64,000 bases of DNA, from assembly GCA_026415155.1 (NCBI GenBank), contig JAOAHQ010000034.1, positions 1 to 64,000 on the forward strand, read 5' to 3'. Under the pieces are notes generated by a model, which was given only the letters and a program-made list of their open reading frames with translations, had not been told where the DNA came from and did no database searches. Of this stretch, positions 18,146-27,227 are shown piece after piece (the first letter of the stretch is position 1; each line of letters opens with the position of its first letter). This DNA comes from Rhodocyclaceae bacterium. GTDB taxonomy: Bacteria; Pseudomonadota; Gammaproteobacteria; Burkholderiales; Rhodocyclaceae. The position numbers and the translations under genes are program-made.

Positions 18146-20158
18146 ATGCCCAGCCTGCTCTCCATCGACGCCCTGCTGATCGCCGCCTGCGCCTGGCTGG
18201 CCGTCGGGCTCGCGGGGCTCGCCGCGCCGCGCCAGGCGCGCTTCGTCGCCGCGACGCTCTTTCCGGCCGGCGCGTTCGTCGGGCTTGCCGTCGGCGGGGT
18301 AGGGCTTTTCGCCCTCGGCGGCGATCCCCAGACCGCCGTGCTGGCGATCGGCCTGCCCGAGTTGCCTTTCCATCTGCGCCTCGACAGCCTCGCGGCGGTG
18401 TTCGCCCTGCTGCTCGGCTTCGCCTCCGCCGGCATCTCGCTCTATGCGGCCGGGTATTTCCGCCACCAGGACGCGGGCGGCGTGCCCGGCCTGCTCTGCC
18501 TGCAATACCATCTCTTCCTCGCCAGCATGCTGATGGTGCTCTTGGCCGACGATGCCTACGCCTTCATGGTCGCTTGGGAGACGATGGCGCTCGCCTCGTT
18601 CTTCCTCGTCACCACCGACCACAAGCATGGCGAGATCCGCCGCGCCGGCTTCCTCTATCTGCTGATCGCGCATGTCGGCGCCCTCGCGATCCTGCTCGCC
18701 TTCGGCGTCATGACCGGCGGGTCCGGCGACTACCGCTTCGCCGCGCTGCGCGCGCAGGAGCTCTCGCCCTTCTGGGCCTCGATGGCCTTCCTGCTCGCGC
18801 TGCTTGGCTTCGGCGCCAAGGCGGGCCTCGTGCCCCTCCACGTCTGGCTGCCCGAAGCGCATCCGGCCGCGCCCTCGCCGGTCTCGGCGCTGATGAGCGG
18901 CGTGATGCTGAAGACCGCCATCTACGGCCTCTTGCGCGTGAGTTTCGACCTTGCCGGCACACCCCTTTGGTGGTGGGGCGTCGTCGCGCTCGCCTTTGGC
19001 CTCGTCACGGCCTTCTTCGGCGTGTTGAACGCGACGGTGCAGTCCGACATGAAGCGTCTCTTGGCCTGGTCGTCGATCGAGAACATCGGCCTGCTGGCCG
19101 TCGGCATTGGCCTGGCGCTGCTCTTCCATGCCTACCGCATGGAGACGCTCGCCGCGCTCGCGCTCACCGCCGTGCTCTACCACTGCCTCGCCCATGCCGG
19201 CTTCAAGAGTCTCTTGTTTCTGGCGACCGGCTCGGTGCTGCACGCGACGAAGGAGCGCAGCCTCGGCAGGCTCGGCGGCCTGATCCGCCGCATGCCCTGG
19301 GTGGCCTGGCTCGCGCTCGTCGGTGTCATCGCCGGCGCGGGCCTGCCGCCGCTCTCCGGCTTCGTCTCCGAATGGCTGCTCTTGCAGGCCTTCCTCTTCT
19401 CGCCCGGCCTGCCGCACGCCTGGCTCAACATGGTGGTGCCCGTCGCCGCGGCGGTCGTCGTCTTGGTGGCCGCGCTGGCCGGCTTCGCGATGGTCAAGTT
19501 CCACGGTATCGTCTTTCTGGGCCAGATGCGCGAGCCGGCGCTCCAAGAGGCGCACGACGCGGGGCCGTGGGAAAAGACCGGCCTCGTCTGGCTCGCCTTC
19601 CTGACGCTCTTGCTCGGCGTGCTGCCGGGCTCGCTGATCCTGCGCCTCGACGCGGCGACGCGCCAGCTGCTCGGCGCCGGGCTTGCCGAACGCATGAGCG
19701 AGCAGGGCTGGTGGATGCTCGCGCCGATCTCGCCCGAGCGCGCAAGCTACGAACCGCTCGTCTTCCTCGGCATCATCCTGCTTTCGGTCTGGCTCGGCCG
19801 CGGACTCGTCAAGCGCCTCTACCATGGCCGCCTGCGCCGCTCGCCGGCCTGGGACTGCGGCTACCACTTCCAGGGGCCGCGCGCCCAGGACACCGCCGAA
19901 GGCTTCTCGCAGCCGATCCGCCGCATCTTCGAGCCGGTGTTCCGCATGGAGCGCCACTTCCCGAGCATCCGCGACCGCGAGCCCTACTACGCGGTCAAGG
20001 TCGAGGATCACTTCTGGTACTGGCTCTATGTGCCGATCGCGCGGCTGGCGGCGCGGATCTCCGCGCTCGTCGCCAGCCTGCAGGGCGGCCGCATCGCCGT
20101 CTATCTGATGTACAGCTTCCTGACCCTGATCCTGCTCATCCTGGTGGCGCGGCCATGA
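18146..20158 (+). CDS. Antiporter-like membrane subunit (HyfB/NuoL family), Ehr-type complex
   Basis: Proton-channel family motifs (AKAGLVPLHVWLPEAHPAAPSPVSALMSGVMLKTAIYGLLR). Confidence 0.9.
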   Translation: MPSLLSIDALLIAACAWLAVGLAGLAAPRQARFVAATLFPAGAFVGLAVGGVGLFALGGDPQTAVLAIGLPELPFHLRLDSLAAVFALLLGFASAGISLYAAGYFRHQDAGGVPGLLCLQYHLFLASMLMVLLADDAYAFMVAWETMALASFFLVTTDHKHGEIRRAGFLYLLIAHVGALAILLAFGVMTGGSGDYRFAALRAQELSPFWASMAFLLALLGFGAKAGLVPLHVWLPEAHPAAPSPVSALMSGVMLKTAIYGLLRVSFDLAGTPLWWWGVVALAFGLVTAFFGVLNATVQSDMKRLLAWSSIENIGLLAVGIGLALLFHAYRMETLAALALTAVLYHCLAHAGFKSLLFLATGSVLHATKERSLGRLGGLIRRMPWVAWLALVGVIAGAGLPPLSGFVSEWLLLQAFLFSPGLPHAWLNMVVPVAAAVVVLVAALAGFAMVKFHGIVFLGQMREPALQEAHDAGPWEKTGLVWLAFLTLLLGVLPGSLILRLDAATRQLLGAGLAERMSEQGWWMLAPISPERASYEPLVFLGIILLSVWLGRGLVKRLYHGRLRRSPAWDCGYHFQGPRAQDTAEGFSQPIRRIFEPVFRMERHFPSIRDREPYYAVKVEDHFWYWLYVPIARLAARISALVASLQGGRIAVYLMYSFLTLILLILVARP

Positions 20159-21108
20159 GCGTGGCAGGCATTCTCGGCCAACTGTTCGCCCTCGTCCTCG
20201 CGCTCCTCCTCGCGCCGCTGTTGACGGGCTGGGTGAACCAGTGCCGCGCCTGGCTGCAGAACCGTTCCGCGCCGCCGCTGTGGCAGCCTTACTACACGCT
20301 CCACAAGCTCTTCAACAAGGACGTCGTGCTCGCCGACGGCGCATCCTCGCTGTTCCGCGTCGCGCCCTTCGTCGTCTTCGGCGCGATGGCGCTCGCCTGC
20401 GCGATCGTGCCGAGCCTGTCGACCGACCTGCCGTTCGCCCCGGCGGCCGACGCGCTCGCGCTGGTCGGCGTGTTCGGCCTCGCGCGCCTCTTCATCTCGC
20501 TCGCCGCCATGGACGTCGGCACCGCCTTCGGCAGCCTCGGCGGCCGGCGCGAGATGCTGGTCGGTTTCTTGGCCGAGCCGGCGCTCCTGATGGTGATCTT
20601 CACCGTCGCGATGATCGCCAACTCGACCTCGGTCGCCGCCATCGTCGCGACCCTCGCCCACCGCGACTTCGTCATCTACCCGAGCCTCGCCTTCGCCGGC
20701 GTCGCCTTCACGATGGTGTCGCTGGCCGAGAACGCGCGCGTCCCGGTCGACAACCCGGCCACCCACCTCGAACTGACGATGATCCACGAGGCGATGATCC
20801 TCGAATACTCGGGCCGCCACCTCGCGCTCATCGAATGGGCGGCGAGCCTGAAGCTCTACGCCTATTCCTGCCTCGGCCTCGCCTTCTTCTTTCCGTGGGG
20901 CATCGCCGAGCGCGACAACCTGCTCGCGCTGGCCGCCGCGGTGCCGCTTTTGATCCTCAAGCTCGCCATCGGCGGCTTCCTGCTCGCACTGATCGAGACC
21001 GTGAACGCCAAGATGCGCATCTTCCGCGCTCCCGAGTTCCTCGGCACCGCCTTCATGCTCGCGGTGCTCGGCCTCCTGGTGCGCCTTTTGCTGGAGACGC
21101 GGGTATGA
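20155..21108 (+). CDS. HyfC/NuoH-like membrane subunit
   Basis: Multi-TM NuoH-like protein (ENARVPVDNPATHLELTMIHEAMILEYSG); ATGA overlap. Confidence 0.9.
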   Translation: MSVAGILGQLFALVLALLLAPLLTGWVNQCRAWLQNRSAPPLWQPYYTLHKLFNKDVVLADGASSLFRVAPFVVFGAMALACAIVPSLSTDLPFAPAADALALVGVFGLARLFISLAAMDVGTAFGSLGGRREMLVGFLAEPALLMVIFTVAMIANSTSVAAIVATLAHRDFVIYPSLAFAGVAFTMVSLAENARVPVDNPATHLELTMIHEAMILEYSGRHLALIEWAASLKLYAYSCLGLAFFFPWGIAERDNLLALAAAVPLLILKLAIGGFLLALIETVNAKMRIFRAPEFLGTAFMLAVLGLLVRLLLETRV

Positions 21109-21770
21109 GCGACGTGCCGCTTTCCGCCCAGCTCATCAACCTGTGCGCCGCGGCGATCCTGTTGCTCGCCTTCGCGATGCTCGCGCAGCGGCGCGTGCTG
21201 CAGCTCATCGACCTGTTCGCGTTACAGGGTTTCGCACTGTTCCTCTCGACCCTGATCGTCGCCGTGAAGACCGGCCAGACCCACCTCTATTTCTCCGCCG
21301 CGCTGACGCTCGCGCTCAAAGTGGCCGTGCTGCCGCTGATCCTGCGCCGTCTCGTGCAGCGCCTGCACGTCAAGGGCGAGGTCGAGCCGCTCATCAACAT
21401 TCCGACGACGATGCTGGTGGGGATCATGCTCGTCGTCGTCGCCTTCAACGTCGCGCTGCCGATCGCGCAGCTGTCCGCCACCATCACGCGCGGCACGCTC
21501 GGCATTGCGCTTGCCACCGTGATGCTCGCCTTCTTGATGATGATCACGCGCAAGAAGGCGATCACCCAGGTGGTCGGCTTCCTGGCGATGGAAAACGGCC
21601 TGTTCCTCGCCGCGACCTCGGCCACCTACGGCATGCCGATGGTGGTCGAGCTCGGCATCGCGCTCGACGTGCTGATCGGCGTCATCATCCTCGGCGTGTT
21701 CTTCTTCCAGATCCGCGACCAGTTCGACAGCCTCGACATCCACCACCTGGAACGCCTGAAGGACCACTGA
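21105..21770 (+). CDS. HyfE-like membrane subunit
   Basis: Small HyfE-like protein in hyf-type order; ATGA overlap. Confidence 0.85.
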   Translation: MSDVPLSAQLINLCAAAILLLAFAMLAQRRVLQLIDLFALQGFALFLSTLIVAVKTGQTHLYFSAALTLALKVAVLPLILRRLVQRLHVKGEVEPLINIPTTMLVGIMLVVVAFNVALPIAQLSATITRGTLGIALATVMLAFLMMITRKKAITQVVGFLAMENGLFLAATSATYGMPMVVELGIALDVLIGVIILGVFFFQIRDQFDSLDIHHLERLKDH

Positions 21771-23221
21771 TGGACATGTTCGTCGTCATGCTCGCCCTCC
21801 CCCTCGTCAGCGGCGCGCTGCTGACGTTGGCGGGCGAGCGCGCCTGGGCGCCCAACCTCAACATCCTCGCCAGCGCCGGCACCTTCCTCGCCGCCGTGCT
21901 GCTCACCGTCGAGATCGTCGCCTTCGGCCCCCGCTTCGCCTTCGGCGAGCAGTTCTTCATCGATTCGCTCAACGTCTTCTTCGTCGCGCTGACCGCCTTC
22001 GTCGGTTTCACCACCAGCCTCTTCTCCGGCCCCTACATGAAGAACGAACGCGCGCGCGGCAAGCTCTCCGTGCCGCGCCTGCGGCTCTACAAGAGCATGT
22101 ACCAGTTCTTCATGTTCACGATGCTCGCGGCGCTCACCACCAACAACCTCGGCCTGCTGTGGGTCATGATGGAGGCGGCCACCCTCACCACCGTGCTGCT
22201 CGTCTCGCTCTACCGCACGCCGGCCAGCCTCGAAGCGGCCTGGAAATACTTCATCCTCTGCGGCGTCGGCATCGCCCAGGCGCTCTTTGGCACCATCCTG
22301 CTCTACTTCGCCGCCGAGCGCGTGCTCGGCGAGACCGGCAACGCGCTGTTGTGGACCCACCTGGTCGGCGCGAAGGCATTCCTCGACCCGACCATCATGT
22401 CGCTCGCCTTCGTCTTCCTGCTGGTCGGCTACGGTACCAAGGTGGGCCTCGCCCCCTTGCACAACTGGCTGCCCGATGCCCACGCCGAGGGCCCCACGCC
22501 GGTCTCGGCCGTGCTCTCGGGGCTCCTGCTCAACGTCGCGCTCTATGCGCTCCTGCGCTGCAAGGTGCTCGCCGACGGCGCCCTGCCGGCCGGCTTCGCC
22601 GGCAACCTGATGATGGGCTTCGGTCTCTTCACGCTGCTCGTCGCCGCCTTCTTCCTCTCAAGGCAGAAGGACATCAAGCGCATGTTCGCCTATTCGTCGA
22701 TCGAGCATATGGGCATCATCACCTTCGCCTTCGGCATGGGCGGCGCCATCGCCAATTTCGCCGGCCTCCTGCACATGACGCTGCACTCGCTCACCAAGTC
22801 GGCGATCTTCTTCGCCGTCGGCCATGCCGCGCAGAAGACCGGCACGCAGCGGATGGACGACATCCGCGGCCTCGTCAAGATCAACCCGCTGATCGGCTGG
22901 GGCCTGATGCTCGGCACGCTCGCCATCCTCGGCATGCCGCCCTTCGGCGTCTTCGCCAGCGAGTTCATGATCCTCACCCATGCGATGCAGCACCACCCGT
23001 GGGCCACGCCGCTGCTGCTGCTCGGCCTCGGCATCGCCTTCGCGGCGATCTTCGGCCGCGTGCAGCCGATGGTGTTCGGCGAGACGGAAGCAAAACGTCT
23101 GCCCCATGCTCCGGCGATCACGCCGGTGTTCGTGCATCTCGCGCTCGTGCTGATGCTCGGTCTGTGGATTCCTCCTGATCTGGCGCGCTGGTTCCACGAG
23201 GCCGCGCGCATGCTGGGCTAG
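21770..23221 (+). CDS. Antiporter-like membrane subunit (HyfF/NuoM-N family)
   Basis: TKVGLAPLHNWLPDAHAEGPTPVSAVLSGLLLNVALYALLR. Confidence 0.9.
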   Translation: MDMFVVMLALPLVSGALLTLAGERAWAPNLNILASAGTFLAAVLLTVEIVAFGPRFAFGEQFFIDSLNVFFVALTAFVGFTTSLFSGPYMKNERARGKLSVPRLRLYKSMYQFFMFTMLAALTTNNLGLLWVMMEAATLTTVLLVSLYRTPASLEAAWKYFILCGVGIAQALFGTILLYFAAERVLGETGNALLWTHLVGAKAFLDPTIMSLAFVFLLVGYGTKVGLAPLHNWLPDAHAEGPTPVSAVLSGLLLNVALYALLRCKVLADGALPAGFAGNLMMGFGLFTLLVAAFFLSRQKDIKRMFAYSSIEHMGIITFAFGMGGAIANFAGLLHMTLHSLTKSAIFFAVGHAAQKTGTQRMDDIRGLVKINPLIGWGLMLGTLAILGMPPFGVFASEFMILTHAMQHHPWATPLLLLGLGIAFAAIFGRVQPMVFGETEAKRLPHAPAITPVFVHLALVLMLGLWIPPDLARWFHEAARMLG

Positions 23222-23223
23222 CC

Positions 23224-24786
23224 ATGTTCCTCTTCGACGATGTACCCATCGACTTTTCGCCGCAGCCGGGGCTGGGCGCGCCCGTGTGGCGCGGCCGCGC
23301 GGCGGACGGCGACGAACTGAAGGACTTTGCCGCCGCCGTGCAGCAATCCGGCGGGCGCCTCGCCGCGCTGTGGGGTTCCGACCGGCGGCAGGAGGGCCAG
23401 GGCTTCCAGCTCGACTGCGTGTTCGGTCTCGATCGCGGGCACGCCTGGCTGCGCCTCGAACTGCCCGCGGACGATGCCGTCTATCCGGATCTTTCCGCCA
23501 AGTTTCCCGCCGCCAACCGCATGCAGCGCGCCGTCTATGATCTCGTCGGCATCCGCCACACGGGCAGCGACCAGCGCCCCTGGCTGCGCCACGGCGGCTG
23601 GCCGGCCGGCTGGTTCCCGCTGCGCCACGACGCCGGCGCGCCGCCGGAACATGCCAACCTGCCCAGCGATTACGACTTCGTGAAAGTCGGCGGCGAAGGT
23701 GCGCACGAGATTCCCGTCGGCCCCATCCATGCCGGCATCATCGAGCCCGGCCACTTCCGCTTCTCGGTGGTCGGCGAGCGCGTGCTGCGCCTCGAACAAC
23801 GCCTCGGCTACCAGCACAAGGGCGTCGAGCAACGCTGCACCGGCGCCGACATCGCCACCGGCGCGAAGCTCGTCGGCCGCGTTTCCGGCGACTCCACCTG
23901 CGCCTATGCCTGGGCCTACGCCGCTGCCGTCGAGGCCGCCTGCGGCGTCGAACCTTCCCCGCGCGCACTCGCCCTACGCGCGCTGATCCTCGAGCGCGAG
24001 CGCATCGCCAACCACCTCGGCGATCTGGGCATGCTCGGCAACGACGCGGCGCTCGCCTTCGGCCTCGCCCAGTTCTTCCGCCTGAAGGAAGACTGGGTGC
24101 GTATGTCCGCCGAACTCTTCGGCCACCGTTTCATGATGGACAGCATCGTCCCGGGCGGCGTTGCGCATGAGCCGGATGCGCGCGCGCTGGCCGCGATGGT
24201 CGAGCAGTGCGACGCGATCGGCCGCGAGGTCGCCGAGCTGCGCGCGATCTACGACGCGCATGCGGGACTCCAGGATCGCTTCCTCACCACCGGCGCCATC
24301 GACGCTGCCCTGGCGCGCGAGTTTTCGCTCACCGGCATCGCGGCGCGCGCCACCGGGGTGCTGCTCGATGGCCGCGCCTACCGGCAGGGCTATACGCCGC
24401 CGCCGCCCTATGCGAAGCTCGGCGTGCGGCCGGCCACCGATGAGCGCGGCGACGTCGCCGCGCGCGTCGCGGTGCGCTTCGACGAGGTCTTCGAATCGCT
24501 GCGCCTCTTGCGCGAGCTCGCCGTCGGCCTGCCCGCCGGCGAATTGCGGCGCGAGGTCGCGCCGGTGCCGTATGCCGAGGGCCTGGGTGTCGTCGAGGGC
24601 TGGCGCGGCGAGGTGGTGGTCGGCGTGCGTCTCGACGCCGCGGGGCGCATCGCGCGCCTGCATCCGCACGATCCCTCGTGGCAGGCCTGGCCCGCGCTCG
24701 AACACGCGGTGATGCAGGACATCGTGCCCGACTTCCCGCTCATCAACAAGTCGTTCAACCTCTCGTATTCCGGGCAGGATATCTGA
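23224..24786 (+). CDS. NiFe-hydrogenase-large-subunit/NuoC-D-like protein lacking the NiFe-site cysteines (Ehr type)
   Basis: HyfG-like sequence, but RVSGDST at the RxCGxC position and SFNLSYSGQDI at the DPCxxC position. Confidence 0.85.
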   Translation: MFLFDDVPIDFSPQPGLGAPVWRGRAADGDELKDFAAAVQQSGGRLAALWGSDRRQEGQGFQLDCVFGLDRGHAWLRLELPADDAVYPDLSAKFPAANRMQRAVYDLVGIRHTGSDQRPWLRHGGWPAGWFPLRHDAGAPPEHANLPSDYDFVKVGGEGAHEIPVGPIHAGIIEPGHFRFSVVGERVLRLEQRLGYQHKGVEQRCTGADIATGAKLVGRVSGDSTCAYAWAYAAAVEAACGVEPSPRALALRALILERERIANHLGDLGMLGNDAALAFGLAQFFRLKEDWVRMSAELFGHRFMMDSIVPGGVAHEPDARALAAMVEQCDAIGREVAELRAIYDAHAGLQDRFLTTGAIDAALAREFSLTGIAARATGVLLDGRAYRQGYTPPPPYAKLGVRPATDERGDVAARVAVRFDEVFESLRLLRELAVGLPAGELRREVAPVPYAEGLGVVEGWRGEVVVGVRLDAAGRIARLHPHDPSWQAWPALEHAVMQDIVPDFPLINKSFNLSYSGQDI

Positions 24787-25304
24787 TGCTTCAGCTCCTC
24801 AAGCGCATCGTCAAGACCGGCCTCGTCAGCGAACCCGCGCCCGAAGTCGGCGACGCCAAGAGAGAGATCGATCGTCTCAACGACGAGATCCTGAAGATCC
24901 TCGGCCGTGCGCTGACGATCCGTGAGGTCGACGCGGGCTCCTGCAATGCCTGCGAGCTGGAAATCCACGCGCTCAACAACCCCTATTACAACCTCGAAGG
25001 CCGCGGCATCAAGTTTGTCGCCAGTCCCCGGCATGCCGACATGCTGCTCGTCACCGGCCCGGTGACGAAGAACATGGAGAACGCGCTCAGGATCGCTTAC
25101 GCGTGCACGCCCGATCCCAAGCTCGTCGTCGCCGTCGGCGATTGCGGCTGCGGCTGCGGCGAGGTCGGCCGGCTGTTCGGCCCGAACTATGCGACCGTCG
25201 GGCCGGTCGAGGCGGTCATTCCCGTCGACGTCAAGGTGCCCGGCTGCCCGCCGACACCCCTTACCCTGATGCAGGGCATCCTCGCCGCGGTTAGGACGCG
25301 CTGA
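24786..25304 (+). CDS. HyfI/NuoB-like small subunit retaining Fe-S cysteines
   Basis: SCNACELEIHALNNPYYN...GDCGCGCGEVGRLFG...VPGCPPTPLTLMQGIL. Confidence 0.9.
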   Translation: MLQLLKRIVKTGLVSEPAPEVGDAKREIDRLNDEILKILGRALTIREVDAGSCNACELEIHALNNPYYNLEGRGIKFVASPRHADMLLVTGPVTKNMENALRIAYACTPDPKLVVAVGDCGCGCGEVGRLFGPNYATVGPVEAVIPVDVKVPGCPPTPLTLMQGILAAVRTR

Positions 25305-26412
25305 AAGTCGGCGCCGGCGGGACGGCACACTGCGCCGCATCCTCGGCCCCGATGACCTCCAGCTGCCGCGAACGCCAGTCGAGCACCGCGGTGCGCATCG
25401 TCATCTTGCCGGCGAGCGTGGGAAACTCGGCGCGGATCACTTCAGCGGCAAAGCCGGAGAGAAAGCGGCTTTTGAGCTCGGCACGCGCGCGGTCGACGCC
25501 GATCTCGTCATACGGCGCGGAAGACAAGAGCAAAAAACCATCATCGGGAATGCGGCCAGCGGCCATGTTGGCCTCGATGATCGAGGCGGCGGTGCGCACC
25601 GGCTCGTCGAGCTTCGGGCTGTAGGGGCCGATGATCAGCGCGACGTTCGGCGTGTGCAAAAAGTCGAAGCCGCGGCCTAAGCAGATCATCCATTCGCGGT
25701 GGTCGAAGTCGAGCTGGCGCTCATGCCGCGCGATCTGTGCGCGCACCGTGGCGATGCGCGCGAGATTGCCTTCGAGCAGCGGCAGGAGATCGGCGCGCAT
25801 CTGCGCCGGCATGTCGGGCAGGAGCGCGGCAAGCCGCTCGGCGAGCTGCGGCCGTTCGGCTTCGCCGAGCGCGGCCAGGTCGAGCCGCGCTTCGCCCGCG
25901 CCATGCACGATCAGCGCATCCTCGTCGGTCTCGAGGCCGACGATGAGCGGATAGACGGTGCCGTGCGCGGCGCCGAAGATGTGCTCGATCTGGCGCTTGA
26001 TCTCATGGGTATGGCGGATCGCCGCGGCGGTGTCGTAGTGGAAGCCGGCGCAGCCCCGCTCGCGGCTGCCCTTGGAGAAGTGATAGGTGACGAGGATCAG
26101 CACGCGCCGCCCCATCCCGACCATCTGCAGGACGTGATGCGTGAGCACCTCGCCCAGGTGCGGCCAGCCGAGATCGAAGCGGCCGCCGAGGTTGCGCAGC
26201 GGCATCAGGATGCCGACGGGCGTGTTGGTCACCACCGGGATGTTGACACGCCCGTCCATGCACTTCATGACGACGATGGCGGTCGGGTGCTCGGCGAGAT
26301 AACGGCGGCGGGCGAGGCTCGCCTCGGGGCTGCGGAATTCGGCGCCGTGGCGCTCGGCGAGCTCGAACAGCCAGGCGATGCGTTCTTCGATCGGCTTGCC
26401 GTGGATCGGCAT
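25291..26412 (-). CDS. Putative divergent beta/CsoSCA-like carbonic anhydrase
   Basis: CMDGRV (C-x-D-x-R) and H-x9-C (HFSKGSRERGC) as candidate Zn ligands; autotrophy-associated neighbourhood. Confidence 0.55.
   Translation of the reverse strand: MPIHGKPIEERIAWLFELAERHGAEFRSPEASLARRRYLAEHPTAIVVMKCMDGRVNIPVVTNTPVGILMPLRNLGGRFDLGWPHLGEVLTHHVLQMVGMGRRVLILVTYHFSKGSRERGCAGFHYDTAAAIRHTHEIKRQIEHIFGAAHGTVYPLIVGLETDEDALIVHGAGEARLDLAALGEAERPQLAERLAALLPDMPAQMRADLLPLLEGNLARIATVRAQIARHERQLDFDHREWMICLGRGFDFLHTPNVALIIGPYSPKLDEPVRTAASIIEANMAAGRIPDDGFLLLSSAPYDEIGVDRARAELKSRFLSGFAAEVIRAEFPTLAGKMTMRTAVLDWRSRQLEVIGAEDAAQCAVPPAPTFSAS
25304..25326 (-). repeat. Dispersed 23-bp motif copy: GCCGTCCCGCCGGCGCCGACTTT
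   Basis: Overlaps HyfI-like stop and codes the C-terminus of the convergent CA-like gene. Confidence 0.9.
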
Positions 26413-26426
26413 GTTTCCTCCTCTGT

Positions 26427-27227
26427 TTAGCGGCCAAGGCCGAAATCGCTCGCCAGCGGCGGCGCGGGCGCATGAAAGGCCACTGGGCCGTCGGGCTTGG
26501 CGTGGATGAACTGATCGACGGAGGCATTTAGCGAGGCTTCGAGCTCTTCTGGAGTGCCGGCCTCGATGACGACGCCGTCATGGATGAAGCAGGCGTAGTC
26601 GACGATCTTCAAGGTTTCGGAAACATCGTAGGTGACGACGATGGCGGTGGAGCCAAGCGCCTCGGTCAAGCGGCGGATGAGCTGGGCGATGACGTTGAGC
26701 GAGATCGGATCGAGGCCGGCGAAAGGCTCGTCGTACATCGTGAGGAGCGGATCGAGGGCGATGGCGCGGGCGAGCGCGACGCGCCGCGCCATGCCGCCGG
26801 AAAGCTCGTTGGGGGTGAGCTGCGCCGCCCCCCGTAAGCCGACGGCATGGAGTTTCATGAGCACGAGGTCGTGGATGAGCTCTTCGGTGAGATCGGTGAG
26901 CTCGCGCATCGGAAAGGCGATGTTTTCATAGACGGTGAGGTCGGAGAAGAGGCCGCCGGCCTGGAACATCATGCCGATGTCGCGGCGCAGGCGGTAAAGG
27001 CCGTCCTGATCGAGCTCATGGACGATCTGGCCGTTGAAGCGCACGCTGCCGCGTTGGGGCTTGAGCTGCCCGCCGATCAGCTTGAGCAAGGTGCTCTTGC
27101 CGGCGCCCGAGACGCCCAAGATGCCGACGACCTGGCCGCGCGGGATCGCAAGGTCAATGCCCTTGAGCACCTGGTGCTCGCCGTAGGCGAAGTGAAGATT
27201 CTCGATCTCGATGAGCGCGTCGTTCAT
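26427..27227 (-). CDS. ABC transporter ATP-binding protein, MlaF-like
   Basis: Walker A GVSGAGKST, signature LSGGMARR, Walker B LLTMYDEP; H-loop position is Tyr (VVTYDV). Confidence 0.85.
   Translation of the reverse strand: MNDALIEIENLHFAYGEHQVLKGIDLAIPRGQVVGILGVSGAGKSTLLKLIGGQLKPQRGSVRFNGQIVHELDQDGLYRLRRDIGMMFQAGGLFSDLTVYENIAFPMRELTDLTEELIHDLVLMKLHAVGLRGAAQLTPNELSGGMARRVALARAIALDPLLTMYDEPFAGLDPISLNVIAQLIRRLTEALGSTAIVVTYDVSETLKIVDYACFIHDGVVIEAGTPEELEASLNASVDQFIHAKPDGPVAFHAPAPPLASDFGLGR

Noticed and set aside
15820-18435. 871-aa minus-strand ORF
   Set aside because: Antisense to SulP and the HyfB-like gene; no recognisable domain, shadow ORF.
18146-25304. Functional group 4 [NiFe] hydrogenase or formate hydrogenlyase
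   Set aside because: NiFe-ligand cysteines are absent at both expected positions of the large subunit; no maturation or formate dehydrogenase genes seen.
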